The notes: a model not told the origin generated them from the letters alone. A stretch of DNA of 64,000 nt from Streptomyces sp. CNQ-509 (GCF_001011035.1 NZ_CP011492.1:3357501-3421500), one strand, 5' to 3'; counted from the first letter of the stretch, positions 16,901-25,823 are shown. Numbers and translations: made by a program.

Positions 16901-17511
16901 CCGGCGGGCCGCATCGGGCCGGGGGTGTCCTGCTCCTCGGCCAGCGGATCGTCGGCGTAGAACCGCAGGTCGCGTACGGCGTCGTAGAGGGGGTCGGAGA
17001 GTCCGGGGCTCTTGCACTCCAAGGCGACGAGCGGGATGCCGTTGACGAACAGGACGATGTCGAGGACGGAGACGTGGCCGGACCGGTTCCTGACGCGGAG
17101 CTGGTCGACGACGGTGAAGCGGTTGGCCGCGACGCTCCGCTCCTCGTGCCAGTCGACATACTGCACGGTGGCCGACGGGCCGCCGTGCGCGGCGGACGGG
17201 GCGGTGAGGATCACCCCGCTGAGCAGCAGTTCGGTGGCGGCGAAGTTCGCCCGTGCGACGCCGTTGCCGAGGGGGACTGAGCACAGCTCGGCGACCGCGC
17301 GCCGGATATCGTCGCCACCCATCCAGGGTTTGCCGTCCGCCGCCCGGACGTTGATACGGCGGAGGGCTGCCGTCAGCTCGTCGATGAGCACGGGCTCCTC
17401 GGCGTCCAGCGTGCCGACCTCCGGCCCGGGGACATGCGTCCAGCCCATGGCCCGGAGCTGAGCGACGATGGGCCGCTCCACCTCGTCCCGCTCTGTCTGC
17501 GCTACCGCCAT
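13960..17511 (-). CDS. hsdR: Type I restriction enzyme, R subunit (HsdR)
   Basis: The motor and nuclease subunit of a type I restriction complex, 1183 residues. The N-terminal nuclease carries LVALECKSP (the ExK motif), followed by the SF2 helicase with Walker A HTQGSGKSLTMTF, DEAHRSHTATLH and TGTPIM. A Pro/Gly-rich insertion sits before FLIVKSMLLTGFDAPR in helicase domain 2, and the C-terminus is helical. ATG 17511 has GGAGG eight bases upstream and is preferred over 17553. It is separated from hsdM and hsdS by four small genes, so it has its own promoter in the 159-base gap after 17671. The M48 gene follows in the same unit. Confidence 0.95.
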   Translation of the reverse strand: MAVAQTERDEVERPIVAQLRAMGWTHVPGPEVGTLDAEEPVLIDELTAALRRINVRAADGKPWMGGDDIRRAVAELCSVPLGNGVARANFAATELLLSGVILTAPSAAHGGPSATVQYVDWHEERSVAANRFTVVDQLRVRNRSGHVSVLDIVLFVNGIPLVALECKSPGLSDPLYDAVRDLRFYADDPLAEEQDTPGPMRPAGIPELFRTVQLFVAATAETAYLGTVTSGPDHYHPWRSIEPEDEATLRRELPDGLAKINERHKLVGVVMRPAALLTFVRHYIIPLPVETESGGTRTVKAAARHQQYRAAEKAVRRLLTGRTRGGVLEEDDRGGIIWHTQGSGKSLTMTFLVRRVHLHHRLSEFTVVVVTDRTQLQTQLTGTLKLSQSDVVTAETRTQMEGLLRDGGQRVVFAMIQKYGTGVAFAGEAGGDGDDRDLPEEYAEAERARKERRAARAPKAPDFPECNTSPRILVLVDEAHRSHTATLHAALRKAIPNAAKIGFTGTPIMTDQEDDTRRIFPGPEGRFLDEYRMGDAERDGVVVRIRYQGRTGEGKVSDKDGLDRRFEDLVRDRTDEEKKALLRRWPTERDVAESRPMIRAKAEDMLEHWVTWVLPGGDFKAQVAAVSRKAAVEYHHALREARDALLAELAGFDPESVAGTPLKDLPRRQRYLYQAHQYRALLRRVDFVPVISPGKERKHRRWLHWTDKDRQDAYIKRFHQAFPHLPPDEEWVAATPFHPAPPEPAGADDVGNNPWSQEPAGAPEGRAAPPPDPVHPESPIAFLIVKSMLLTGFDAPREQVLYLDRPIRDAELLQAVARVNRKMAGKEVGYVVDYYGVFEHLSGALAAYRDGDVKDTMRSLSEEIGALGPAAEAVRDYLRGYGVTDGDLDDVVKAGTAAQALEDEEARSGFDDVLAEFLGVWERVLPHEAGLDFVADARRWGLLQLRIRRRFRDGPGGTFSLRQVGRKVRAMIADHLEGPEIDEVIPPVSLTAAAFDDRVRALPPREAAAEMGHALRFHLEERVRTEDPEKYDRLSKRLEEILRELPGRFEEQIDQLGELIEKAQQETAEEEDPVLAGLSPLEQQVYRRLDQLLQESPGVRRVELDPAEIAGAVCDEAARIMAKAAYQGQSQDLSELANGIQMQLIRAGLQPVGDWAPLANIAQDLAAFAAGNRSRFLGRLRGE

Positions 17512-17670
17512 ATCGCGCGTCCTCCGGGCGCCGTCGACCGTTGAACGCCCCATTCTGCGCCCTGGGGCGGGGTCGGGGTAGCAATACGAGCCGCCCGTTG
17601 CCGTAGGTGCGGCAGCGGGCGGTCGGCGGACCGGCTACGGGACGACGGTGGCTTCGTGGCCCGGTGTGCC

Positions 17671-18018
17671 CTACAGATCCTCCTCGTCGTCGATCTCGTT
17701 GTTCTCGTCGATCTCGTCGTCTTCGTCGCCGAGGGCCGGGATCCGGGCGCCGCGGCTCTCGGCAACCCGGTGCAGGTCGCTCAGCGACTCGGCCATGCGT
17801 GCGACGAGGTAGCGGAACTGCGGGAGCGTAGTCGTGTCGTCATCGAGCATGCAGGTCGCGTGCCCGAGGAGTTCGACCGCCATCTTGAGCTGCACCCGCT
17901 CCATGTCGTCCGCGATCCGGGATACGTAACCGGACCCGCCCCCGAGGAGATAACAGGGCTTGCCCTCCAGCGAGGTCCAGGGCAGCAGGCGTACCGGGAC
18001 GTCCGGCCGGCCGATCAC
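17671..18018 (-). CDS. Small hypothetical protein with acidic tail
   Basis: A 115-residue soluble protein of unknown function. The N-terminal half has RLLPWTSLEGKPCYLLGGG and a central helical region with a Cys (LLGHATCMLDDD); the last 20 residues are nearly all Asp and Glu. It overlaps the upstream small gene by four bases and sits directly before hsdR. Proteins of this look occur in Streptomyces beside XRE/DUF397 pairs, which is the context here, so it is probably part of that regulatory module and not of the restriction system. No catalytic motif is visible. Confidence 0.65.
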   Translation of the reverse strand: MIGRPDVPVRLLPWTSLEGKPCYLLGGGSGYVSRIADDMERVQLKMAVELLGHATCMLDDDTTTLPQFRYLVARMAESLSDLHRVAESRGARIPALGDEDDEIDENNEIDDEEDL

Positions 18019-18350
18019 GCGGGCACCTCCACGCCGTGGATCAGCCGCGGACCGACGTCAACGCCGTGCACGGCAAGCCACAACTCCAGCCGCCTCGCAC
18101 GCTGCCGCCGCGCCTCGGCGCGGCGCTCGTGGGCGAGGACGTAGGGGCGTACGCGCGGGGTGGCGGGGGCGTGGCGGTCGGGGGCATGGCGGTCGGGGGG
18201 TGGTGCGGCGGGCGCCGGGGGTGCGGGCACGGGGTACGGGAAGAGGACGGGGGCAGCGGCCCTCAGCGAGGGGAGGTACCGGCGGCGCCCAGTGGCGGGC
18301 CAGAGGAGCCGCAGCAGCGGATCCAGGACGGAGGCGATACGGTCGAGCAT
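18015..18350 (-). CDS. Small hypothetical protein, Pro-rich
   Basis: A 111-residue protein starting MLDRIASVLDPLLRLLW, a possible amphipathic or membrane-associating helix, followed by a Pro-rich middle with the direct repeat DRHAP and a basic C-terminal helix (ERRAEARRQRARRLE). ATG 18350 is preferred because CAGGAG lies eight bases upstream; an ATG at 18380 has no spaced ribosome site. It overlaps the next gene by four bases and diverges from the XRE regulator. The function is unknown. The pair of small genes and the XRE/DUF397 pair look like one module. Confidence 0.6.
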   Translation of the reverse strand: MLDRIASVLDPLLRLLWPATGRRRYLPSLRAAAPVLFPYPVPAPPAPAAPPPDRHAPDRHAPATPRVRPYVLAHERRAEARRQRARRLELWLAVHGVDVGPRLIHGVEVPA

Positions 18351-18541
18351 GTCGTCAACTCCTGTGAAGTTGGTGGCCATGCCCCCGGGCCGGTGATGCG
18401 GTCGCGGGGGTCTCTTGGTGGGGTCGGCCTTTCGGCCGAATCCTTGCGCCGGTGCTGTGGGGACAGTGCGCACGGATATCGCCGTGTAGCGATCCACTCA
18501 CAGAGTGAGACGGGAGGGGCTACGCTCGCCAGGGGTGACGG

Positions 18542-18562
18542 TGTGACGAGGCTTCCGTCACA
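18542..18562. promoter_or_regulatory. Inverted repeat before the XRE regulator
   Basis: TGTGACG-N7-CGTCACA, a perfect 7-bp-arm repeat, ends just before the GGGGAGG ribosome site of the XRE gene. A looser CTCAC-N3-GTGAG repeat lies further upstream in the 226-base divergent gap. These are candidate autoregulatory sites for the XRE protein that could also affect the divergent small-gene operon. Confidence 0.4.
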
Positions 18563-18576
18563 TGGGGAGGTGCCGA

Positions 18577-19374
18577 GTGACGAACACCTATGGGGACTGG
18601 CTCAAGTCACAGCGCGAGGCCAGAGGTCTCACGCAGCAGGAGCTGGCGGACATAGCGCTGATGACCCGCTCGCACATCGCCCACATCGAAGCGGGCCGCC
18701 GCACACCGTCCAGGGACGACGCCCGACGCCTGGACAAGGCGCTGGGCACGGGAGATGTGCTGACCAGCTTCCTCCCGGAAGATGACGTGGCCACGGTTGC
18801 CGAGTACTTCGAAGCAGCGCGACTACTCGAACAACAGGCGACGATGATCCGGGAGTTCGGCCTGACCTTCGTGCCGGGCATCCTTCAGACGGAGGCATAC
18901 GCACGTGCGAGCCTGCGGACCGCCTTCCCGCCAAGGAGCGACGAAGAGTGTGACAGGCTCGTTGTCACACGCCTCAACCGCTCGAAGGTGCTGGACAACC
19001 CGGTAAGCCCAGTAGTGTGGGCGCTACTTGACGAGGCGGTGTTGCGTCGTCCGATCGGCGGCTCCGACGCCATGGCCGCGCAGATCCTTCACGTCGTTCG
19101 TCTTGCTGAGGACGGGCGAGTGCGTGTGCACGTCATGCCGTTCGGGCTCGGGCCTCATACGCTCATGCAGAGCATGCTGACGCTGATGTGGTTCGAGGAC
19201 CAGCCCCCGATCGCCTACAGCGAAGGCTTGTCGCTCGGCAAGGTTCATGACTCTCCTGCTGTGGTCGAACGCCTGCGAGGCGCATACGATCTCGCCATGG
19301 CGGATGCACAGCCCATGAAGGAGTCAATCGCTCTTATGAGAGCAACAGCGGAGGGCTACAGAAAACATGCCTGA
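18577..19374 (+). CDS. XRE family regulator with DUF5753 domain
   Basis: A 265-residue Streptomyces-type regulator. The N-terminal helix-turn-helix is LKSQREARGLTQQELADIALMTRSHIAHIEAGRR; the rest (FVPGILQTEAYAR, then VHVMPFGLGPHTLM and LMWFEDQPPIAYSEG) is the DUF5753 ligand/partner domain. GTG 18577 is chosen because GGGGAGG is six bases upstream; an ATG at 18562 precedes the ribosome site. It overlaps the DUF397 gene by eight bases. Such pairs, related to WhiJ and BldB-region regulators, often act as repressor plus small antagonist. Lower GC than the core genes suggests acquisition. Confidence 0.9.
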   Translation: MTNTYGDWLKSQREARGLTQQELADIALMTRSHIAHIEAGRRTPSRDDARRLDKALGTGDVLTSFLPEDDVATVAEYFEAARLLEQQATMIREFGLTFVPGILQTEAYARASLRTAFPPRSDEECDRLVVTRLNRSKVLDNPVSPVVWALLDEAVLRRPIGGSDAMAAQILHVVRLAEDGRVRVHVMPFGLGPHTLMQSMLTLMWFEDQPPIAYSEGLSLGKVHDSPAVVERLRGAYDLAMADAQPMKESIALMRATAEGYRKHA

Positions 19375-19639
19375 TTACGTCATCCCAGACGCTTCCATAC
19401 TGAACGGCTGGCGCAAGTCGTCGTACAGCGGAAATGAAGGAGGGAGTTGCCTTGAGGTGCTGGCTGGGTACCCTGTAGGAGTTCCCGTCCGCGACTCCAA
19501 GGACCCTCGCGGCCCCGCCCTTATCTTTCAGGCCGACGCCTGGTCGTCGTTCATAGCTGCCCTCAGGAGTGGCGAGTTCGTGGCCGAGTACCGACTCAGT
19601 CCAGCCCTGACCGAGCAGTCAGCCATTGCCAGCGAGTAG
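19367..19639 (+). CDS. DUF397 small partner protein
   Basis: A 90-residue protein with the family signature WRKSSYSGNEGGSCLEV, then VPVRDSKDPRGPAL and FQADAWSSFIAALRSGEF. DUF397 proteins are encoded next to XRE/DUF5753 regulators and are thought to bind and antagonise them, a toxin-antitoxin-like or switch pairing seen in actinomycete development. The start overlaps the XRE gene, implying coupled translation. Its 3' end overlaps the convergent hsdS gene by 21 bases, so antisense transcription across the two ends is likely. Confidence 0.92.
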   Translation: MPDYVIPDASILNGWRKSSYSGNEGGSCLEVLAGYPVGVPVRDSKDPRGPALIFQADAWSSFIAALRSGEFVAEYRLSPALTEQSAIASE

Positions 19640-20806
19640 ATGATCCACTGTACCCAACTTGACTTTGCGCAGCTTGGCCAACTCCGTTCGCTCACGATTA
19701 ATCTGCTCATCGAGCACATGCAACGATTCAACGATCTGCCGCTGGGTTTCCCTTTCGATCGGCATGTCGATTTCCAGTTCGAGCAAACGGGAAGGATTGA
19801 CGTTCACCTGCTGTACCGCCACAGTCGAAATCGAGCGGACCCGTTGACGAATCACGGGATGCATCAGCCACTCGACAAGGTACTCCGGGATCAGAAGACT
19901 GGGGTCAGGGTTGACCCGAACCAGATAGGAAGCAAACGAAGCTCTCGGCAACTCCTCGCGCCAGATTCCCGACTTCCCGATGTGATCAATACTGTTCGTT
20001 CTATTGAAAAGGACGTCACCGTAGCGGAGTTCCAGTCTCGCAGGCACGGGCACGGAGACGTACCTCAGGTCTGAGACTTCAGGCTTCCCGTCGTGGATGT
20101 TATTCATCCGCAGGACTGGAAGACCTTGCCTGTTCCGGTCCAGCGCCTCGGACGTTCCGTACTCAACCCTGGGCACCACATTCCCGAGTGCCACACGCGT
20201 CCAACCATCCGGCACTTTCCCACCCTCGACGGCGGAGAAAGCCCTCAACAGGACCCCTGCCCGAAGAGATCGCAGTTTCGCGATTGATGCCTCAATCGCA
20301 CGCTCCTGCGCCGACACAGCGTCGATGATGTCCGCAGCCGCTTGCTGCTCAGCGAGAGTTCGGTTCGGAACTGCATACCTGCTGAAAAAAGCGGCCGGAA
20401 CTCTGCGTTGACCCGCAGATCCCGTCATCATCGCTTCTGCCTCAAGCCGGAAGGCGCGTGAGCGCGTACAGTAATAGGCGAACCTGGGGTCAACACCCGG
20501 GCGCGGGCGGAGCACGTGGAACTCTGTACTGCCCGCTCCAGTAGCCCCGTTGAGTCCCCGCACAAATGCCCCCTTCCCGTTCTCCATGCAGGGAGTGATC
20601 TTCGCAACGAGGGTGTCACCGTCTCGGAAGCACGGCTGACCAGGGGAGATTTCGGCGGCGGGCCGCTCAACGATGCGAGCCAAACGACCTTCATTCGTCA
20701 CGTCAGCCATCCCGACATACGGCACGAGGCCGCTCAGCTTGCCTGCAGGCGGCGGATTGACGGATACAAGTTCCGAGAAGGGAATGTGCGAAGCATTTTC
20801 ACGCAT
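19619..20806 (-). CDS. hsdS: Type I restriction enzyme, specificity subunit (HsdS)
   Basis: A 395-residue DNA-recognition subunit with two target-recognition domains separated and followed by helical spacers. The first half ends in the conserved helix [20 protein letters not shown] and the second in [21 protein letters not shown]. The TRD motifs [14 protein letters not shown] and [13 protein letters not shown] are typical. The two halves define a bipartite site that cannot be read from sequence. The start overlaps the hsdM stop (ATGCGTGA). GC content is visibly lower than in neighbouring genes, as is common for exchanged specificity genes. No inverted repeats or second hsdS for phase switching were seen. 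Confidence 0.94.
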   Translation of the reverse strand: MRENASHIPFSELVSVNPPPAGKLSGLVPYVGMADVTNEGRLARIVERPAAEISPGQPCFRDGDTLVAKITPCMENGKGAFVRGLNGATGAGSTEFHVLRPRPGVDPRFAYYCTRSRAFRLEAEAMMTGSAGQRRVPAAFFSRYAVPNRTLAEQQAAADIIDAVSAQERAIEASIAKLRSLRAGVLLRAFSAVEGGKVPDGWTRVALGNVVPRVEYGTSEALDRNRQGLPVLRMNNIHDGKPEVSDLRYVSVPVPARLELRYGDVLFNRTNSIDHIGKSGIWREELPRASFASYLVRVNPDPSLLIPEYLVEWLMHPVIRQRVRSISTVAVQQVNVNPSRLLELEIDMPIERETQRQIVESLHVLDEQINRERTELAKLRKVKLGTVDHLLAGNG

Positions 20807-23402
20807 ACCCTAGCTCCTTCAAGAACCCGTCCAGCCGCTTCGCCGCCCTATCCCGCTCAGCCCGGATCTCTCGCATCGACACCGTGTACTTGTCGCTCCA
20901 CACCTCATACGCGCCCACCAACCCCCGCCGCCGACCCACCACATGGCCCTCCAACTTCCCCGCCAGGTCACCTCGCAGCAGCTCCAGCACCACCCGGTGC
21001 TCCCCCGCCGCGTCCAGCGCCTTCCGCGCACGGACCAGCCTCGGCGGTTCCTCGTCCAACTTCGGTGCCCCGCTGGGCGGCCACGGGAACCAGAAATCCG
21101 ACTCCAAGCGCTTGATCCGCGCCCCCGCCTTCGCCCGCTCCTTCTTCACCCTGGCCAACTCCACCTGCTGCTCAGGGCTCAGGACCACCTCGTCCCGACT
21201 CTCCTCATCCCCGCTGCCGTCCTCGTCCCCCTCGCCATCGCCGGACGGCTCCGCGTTGAGTTCCTTCCACCGCGCATCTAGCTCCGCCTTCTCCTCCTCC
21301 GCAGCCGCCAACTCCTCCAGGAAATCCGGCGCAATCGCCGCGACCACCTTGTGGTCATACGCCTGGCGCCGCTCCGCGGCGGTCCGCTTCCGGAGCTTGC
21401 GGGTCTTCGGGTCCTGTTCCGGCGCCAGCAGGGTGTCGACGTTCTCGACCCAGCCGTCGAGCACACCCGCGAACCCGTTCTCCGACAGCGCGAGCAGGTC
21501 GTACTTGGCCTCGTGCCACCAGCCGGCCACCGCCCCCGCGAGCGCGTACTCGTCCAGGAGCCCGACCCTGCCCAACTGCTCCACGAACGACTCGATCAAC
21601 GCCCCCCGCACCGCCATCAGCTCGGCCTTACGCTCCGCGGGCTCCAGAGCAGCCAGGCGCTCCGGCGTGGCCGCCACGCGCTCCAGGTGTCCGGCCTCCG
21701 CCTTCCACCACGCGTCGAACTCGCCCCACAGCACCTCCTCCCGTGGCCGCGCCAGCTCCGCCAGCCGACCGGCGTCCGGCCGGTCCGCCTCCGGTGGAAA
21801 GTCCACGTACTCCGGGTCCACCGGATCGCGCTCCACGAACAGGTCCGTCAGGGACAGCCCGTACGAGTCCAGCAACTCCTTCTTCGCCTCGATCTCCGCA
21901 CGCGGGACTCCGCCCACCAAGTGGGCCCGCACGTCCTGGGGTTCCGGCGGCGGGGCGTTGTCGACGTAGCGGCGGATGTTGAGGTTGTAGTCGTTCTCCC
22001 GCAGTTCCTCGCGGCTCACCGCACGGGAGAAACCGGGCACGTCCTTGTAACGGTGGAAGGTGGAGACGATCTTTTCGGCGTGCTCGGGCAGGAGTACGTT
22101 CTGCGCCCGCTCCGCGTGGAATTCGCGGTCGGCGTTGATGAACAGCACCTTGTCCTCCCGCCGCTCATCATGTTCCGCCTTCTTGCCCGGCGGGCGCAGC
22201 ACCAGGATGCAGGCGGGGATGCCGGTGCCGTAGAAGAGGTTCGGGGCGAGCCCGATGACCGCCTCGATCACGTCCCTCTCGATCAGTTCCTTACGGATGT
22301 CCCGCTCGCCGCCGCCGCGGAACAGTACGCCGTGCGGCATGACCGTGATGACCATGCCGCCGGCGCCCTCGCGCTTGGTCTCCCAGAGCATGTGCTGGAG
22401 GAACATCAAATCCGCTTTGCCGCGCTCGCTCGTCGCCCCGTAGACCGCCCTCTCGCCCCGGTGGGGGAAGTTTTCGAGCGAGTAGTCGATGGAGAACGGC
22501 GGGTTGCTCAGCACCCCGTCGTAGCGGTCTGCGTCGGACTTCGGCACATGGGCCGGTTCGGCCAGGGTGTCACCCGTGCTCAGGTCGAATCGGTGCACAC
22601 CGTGCAGCACCATGTTCATCGTGGACATGATCCACGATCCGCTGTTGGAATCCTGGCCCGCAAAGAACATGTCGGAGGTGTCGCCGCCATGCTCCTCCAC
22701 GTACTCCTTGGCGTGGATCAGCATGCCGCCCGAGCCGACGCACGGGTCGTAGATCCGCGTCGTCTGTTTCGGGCCGAGGAGTTCGACCATCATCCGCACC
22801 ACGGCGCGCGGGGTGTAGAACTCGCCGCCCTTGCGGCCGGCGGAGTCGGCGAACTCCTTGATCAGATACTCGTAGGCGGCGCCGATCAGGTCGGGGAACT
22901 CGAAGTCCTCGGTACGCAACCGCACCCGGCCGAAGTGGTCGATGAGCAGCTTCAGCCGCTGGTCGGCCAGCCTCGCGGCACCGGACGCGGTACCGGAGCC
23001 GCCGATGCGGTTGAAGTCGAGGTGGTCGAAGAGGCCCTTCAGCTTGCTGTTCTGACGTTCGAGGGCCTGGAGGGCCGGGCGCAGCCGCCCCTCGTTGATG
23101 TTGTGGCCTGCACCGGCGACCTGCTCCCAGCGCGCATCCTTCGGTACGAAGAGCACACGCCGCACGCCGTAGGGGGCCTCCTGCTCCAGGTAGCCGTCCA
23201 GCATCTCGCCGGCGAGGCCGAGTTCCTTGACCGCCTGCTCCCTGATCTGGTCGCGGGCGGCTTCGAACTCGTCGTTGGCCCGCTTCAGAAAGAGCAGGCC
23301 GAAGATGTAGTCCTTGTACTCGGAGGCGTCCATCGTGCCGCGGAGGATGTCCGCTGCGGCGAACAGGTGCCGCTCCAACTGCGCGAGCGTGAGCTTGGCC
23401 AC
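20799..23402 (-). CDS. hsdM: Type I restriction enzyme, N6-adenine methyltransferase (HsdM)
   Basis: An 867-residue modification subunit. The N-terminal helical HsdM_N domain ([29 protein letters not shown]) is followed by the methyltransferase core: FYTPRAVV, the SAM motif [11 protein letters not shown] and the catalytic NPPF ([11 protein letters not shown]). It is several hundred residues longer than many HsdM proteins, with a charged helical C-terminus (residues 600-860) containing an acidic Gly/Asp/Glu patch and coiled-coil-like segments, probably for contact with HsdS and HsdR. GTG 23402 has GGGAG six bases upstream. It forms a coupled hsdM-hsdS unit downstream of RloB. Confidence 0.94.
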   Translation of the reverse strand: MAKLTLAQLERHLFAAADILRGTMDASEYKDYIFGLLFLKRANDEFEAARDQIREQAVKELGLAGEMLDGYLEQEAPYGVRRVLFVPKDARWEQVAGAGHNINEGRLRPALQALERQNSKLKGLFDHLDFNRIGGSGTASGAARLADQRLKLLIDHFGRVRLRTEDFEFPDLIGAAYEYLIKEFADSAGRKGGEFYTPRAVVRMMVELLGPKQTTRIYDPCVGSGGMLIHAKEYVEEHGGDTSDMFFAGQDSNSGSWIMSTMNMVLHGVHRFDLSTGDTLAEPAHVPKSDADRYDGVLSNPPFSIDYSLENFPHRGERAVYGATSERGKADLMFLQHMLWETKREGAGGMVITVMPHGVLFRGGGERDIRKELIERDVIEAVIGLAPNLFYGTGIPACILVLRPPGKKAEHDERREDKVLFINADREFHAERAQNVLLPEHAEKIVSTFHRYKDVPGFSRAVSREELRENDYNLNIRRYVDNAPPPEPQDVRAHLVGGVPRAEIEAKKELLDSYGLSLTDLFVERDPVDPEYVDFPPEADRPDAGRLAELARPREEVLWGEFDAWWKAEAGHLERVAATPERLAALEPAERKAELMAVRGALIESFVEQLGRVGLLDEYALAGAVAGWWHEAKYDLLALSENGFAGVLDGWVENVDTLLAPEQDPKTRKLRKRTAAERRQAYDHKVVAAIAPDFLEELAAAEEEKAELDARWKELNAEPSGDGEGDEDGSGDEESRDEVVLSPEQQVELARVKKERAKAGARIKRLESDFWFPWPPSGAPKLDEEPPRLVRARKALDAAGEHRVVLELLRGDLAGKLEGHVVGRRRGLVGAYEVWSDKYTVSMREIRAERDRAAKRLDGFLKELGYA

Positions 23403-23470
23403 GTACGACTCCCTACGACCTGTGGTGACGTAGGAACCCTATTGCTCTCCGGCCCCTCGCCGGAAACCGT

Positions 23471-23491
23471 TCGCCCGACTCAGTCGGGCGA
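23471..23491 (-). terminator. Palindromic hairpin between rloB and hsdM
   Basis: TCGCCCGACT-C-AGTCGGGCGA is a perfect palindrome with 10-base arms, 18 bases after the rloB stop and 69 bases before hsdM. On the minus strand it is followed by ACGGTTT. It most likely ends the rloAB transcript; an operator for hsdM is the alternative. Confidence 0.55.
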
Positions 23492-23508
23492 CGTCGATCC
23501 TGGACGGA

Positions 23509-24180
23509 TCAGTACGAGACGATGCCTAGCCCGTCCTCGACGAAGGTGAAGACGTCGGTGTACGGATCGCGGTTGGACAGCGGGACATGGTCGCCGTGGG
23601 CGGCGTTCATCTGCCTGGCCCGCTTCTTCGCCTGCTCGAAGCTGCCGTGCACGATCTGCTCCGGGAGTACGACCTTGATGTTCGCTGCACTCGTGGCGTA
23701 CGGCAGCCGCGCCGTCGCCTCGCCGCACACCCCGTTGAACGTGCCGGTCACCGGCTTGTGGTGGAGCACCCGCCAGATCTCGAAGCACGGGTGCGAGAAG
23801 GCGACGCGTACGTCGGCCTCGCGGGCCTCCTTCAGCGCGGTCTCGACGTGCTCGTGCTGATCGCGATCGAAGAGGCACCAGACCTGGGGCCAGAACTCCT
23901 TCTTCAGACCCTCGCGCTTTGCCGCTCTCCTCTCCTCCCGCATGAGCTTCACTGCCGCCTCGACCAGCTTGACGGGCTTTCGCTGGGAGCCGGGCGCGTT
24001 CTGGTTCGCAATCCGCACCGCAACAGGCATCACCGAGTCGGCGTACGTGCCCCGTTCCTTGATGATGTCGATGTAATGGGGCTCGGTGACCTCACCTTCG
24101 GTGAAGACGTGGACGACCCTGTGGCGCCGCCCCCGCTGCTTCGCCGGGCCCAGCGAGTCCCGCCCCTTGCTACGCGCCAT
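23509..24180 (-). CDS. rloB: RloB family protein (TOPRIM-like partner of RloA)
   Basis: A 223-residue cytoplasmic protein. It opens with a basic stretch and the RloB signature VVHVFTEGEVTEPHYIDIIKE, in which the acidic TEGE is the expected TOPRIM-like metal site. WCLFDRDQHE supplies the second acidic pair (DRD) and HPCFEIWRVLHH a third conserved block. RloB-type proteins are encoded with an ABC-type ATPase inside restriction loci (restriction-linked ORFs) and resemble the effector nucleases of AbiL- and PARIS-like defence pairs. The ATG overlaps the rloA stop by one base (TGATG). Nuclease activity is inferred from fold and context. Confidence 0.85.
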   Translation of the reverse strand: MARSKGRDSLGPAKQRGRRHRVVHVFTEGEVTEPHYIDIIKERGTYADSVMPVAVRIANQNAPGSQRKPVKLVEAAVKLMREERRAAKREGLKKEFWPQVWCLFDRDQHEHVETALKEAREADVRVAFSHPCFEIWRVLHHKPVTGTFNGVCGEATARLPYATSAANIKVVLPEQIVHGSFEQAKKRARQMNAAHGDHVPLSNRDPYTDVFTFVEDGLGIVSY

Positions 24181-25475
24181 CAGCCTCGCTCCGCCTCGTA
24201 CTCGCGCTCCTGTTCTGTGGTGGCCAGCAGGCGCCGGGCGATCTGCCCCTCCAGCAGATCGGGAACCGCCCCGAAGGCACCGGCCAGATAGGACTTCGCC
24301 AGGTCCTCGCGCTCGCCCGGGGAGGCGGCGGTCATCGAGTACAACTCGGTGGCACCGTCCTTGTCCTTCTCCGTCAGCCATACCTGACCGGGCTCCAGCA
24401 GCCGTTCGCCGCTCGGTGTGGTGAGGACCGACGGGTCGTGCGTCGTGAAGACGAGCTGCGCGCCCTTCGGGTTGGACAGCGGGTCGTGGTAGAGCCGGAC
24501 GACCTCGGCGGCGAACCGCGGGTGCAGGCTGGCGTTCAGCTCGTCGATGAGCAGCACGGCGCCCTCGTCGAGGGCCAGCAGCAGCGGGCCCAGGAGCGCG
24601 AACCAGGAGCGCGTGCCAAGGGACTCGTTCTTCCAGTCGAGATTCACCTCGCCGGCGGCCGACCGGTGGGTGAGCGTCACCGTGGGACCGCCGGCGCTCT
24701 CCGGTACGTACTCCGCGCCGGTGACGCCCAGGTCGGCGACGCGCAGCAGTTCCTTGATGCGGCTGGCACGATCGCCGGTGAGCTGATTCATCGTGTAGCG
24801 CTCGCGCTCCGCCCGCTCGTCCTCCGGGTTGATCAGCCACAGGTTCCTGCGGAACCAGTGGAAAAGAGGCGAGAGCTGCGGGTGGTTGTCCGTGCCTGCG
24901 GTGGAGAGGAGAAGGGCATTGGGGCGGGTACGCCGAACGAGTTGATTCCTGTCCTTCACCCGGCCGCCCGGCCACTCGAACACCTCCGGCCGAGACGCGT
25001 CCCGGTCGAGCCAGACCTGGCGGTGGCCGCGCGGATAGCTGTGGATCCATTCGGACTCCACGCGCTTCGGGCCCAGCTCGAACCCGTAGGTCCAGCGCAC
25101 CTCATCCATCACGAGGTCGACTTCGAAGAAGCTCGGCTCACTCTCGCTCTTGGCGTCGAGTGCGAAGGGCTTGCGTGAAACGCCCTCGTAGGACGCCCAG
25201 CGCCCGTAGGAGTCGAGGACGGCCCTGCGCATGTCGGCGAGGGCTCGCAGGACATTCGACTTACCTGAGGCGTTCGCGCCGAAGATGCCGATGAGCGGGA
25301 AGACGGCTGCGGATCGTTCGCCACCGAGCCGCACGTCTCGCACGGCGGCACCCGGTTCCTCATCAGGGGCGACGAAGGACAGCTCTTGCTCGTCACGAAG
25401 TGAACGAACATTCGCGACACGGGCGCGAAGCAGCACGCTGTCCTCCTCTCTCGCCACTGGGAACAGCGTATCCAT
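24180..25475 (-). CDS. rloA: RloA-like AAA/ABC ATPase (defence sensor)
   Basis: A 431-residue ATPase of the SMC/ABC-like AAA15/21 type. Walker A is GANASGKSNVLRAL (residues about 69-82). A helical insertion follows, then the signature region SLGTRSWFALLGPLLLALDEG, Walker B VLLIDELNASLHP and the His switch FTTHDPSVL. It is coupled to rloB by a one-base overlap. In such pairs the ATPase senses phage infection or DNA damage and licenses the TOPRIM-like partner. The order rloA-rloB-hsdM-hsdS on one strand suggests one island but, because of the hairpin at 23471, separate transcripts. Confidence 0.85.
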   Translation of the reverse strand: MDTLFPVAREEDSVLLRARVANVRSLRDEQELSFVAPDEEPGAAVRDVRLGGERSAAVFPLIGIFGANASGKSNVLRALADMRRAVLDSYGRWASYEGVSRKPFALDAKSESEPSFFEVDLVMDEVRWTYGFELGPKRVESEWIHSYPRGHRQVWLDRDASRPEVFEWPGGRVKDRNQLVRRTRPNALLLSTAGTDNHPQLSPLFHWFRRNLWLINPEDERAERERYTMNQLTGDRASRIKELLRVADLGVTGAEYVPESAGGPTVTLTHRSAAGEVNLDWKNESLGTRSWFALLGPLLLALDEGAVLLIDELNASLHPRFAAEVVRLYHDPLSNPKGAQLVFTTHDPSVLTTPSGERLLEPGQVWLTEKDKDGATELYSMTAASPGEREDLAKSYLAGAFGAVPDLLEGQIARRLLATTEQEREYEAERG

Positions 25476-25701
25476 CCGGCTCCCGGCGCCGCACGGTGAT
25501 CGGCCGGTTCAGAACCCTACTGGCCGTCGCCGTCACGGACGAAGCGTCGCGCACCGGGTTGTCTGCACGGACGTCAGCCCGACCTGGGCAAAGGAAGTGC
25601 CGAGTTATTGAGGGGCAAGGGGCTGGGCGGGAATCGGGTCTCGGCGGGGTCATTGTCCGGGCTGCCGAAACGGAGTGCAGGCAGTCGCCGAGGGACGGTG
25701 G
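25476..25701. other. Non-coding gap upstream of rloA
   Basis: 226 bases with no coding-like frame, repeat or RNA that I can recognise. The rloA promoter should lie here, but no convincing -35/-10 pair stands out. GC is somewhat lower than average. Gene debris follows from 25702 to 26014. Confidence 0.5.
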
Positions 25702-25800
25702 TCAGTCGACAGCGGCGGCGTAGAAGGCGCGGGCGGCCGGGCTGATCCACTCCGGGCGTTCCCAGGTGGGCCAGTGGGTGCGGGCGGAGCGGTCGATCGC
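25702..25800 (-). pseudogene. Short orphan coding remnant
   Basis: On the minus strand the frame ending at TGA 25702 reads RSARTHWPTWERPEWISPAA and then RAFYAAAVD, a protein-like segment rich in Trp and with normal GC3. Upstream the same frame becomes nonsense. It looks like the last 30 or so codons of a deleted gene whose family I do not recognise. It abuts the TetR remnant on the other strand, so one deletion probably joined them. Confidence 0.35.
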
Positions 25801-25823
25801 GGCTTCCGCCTCGTCGGCGGGGG

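Noticed and set aside
19619..20806. Phase-variable specificity by hsdS inversion
   Set aside because: No second hsdS copy, recombinase or inverted repeats were found near the gene.
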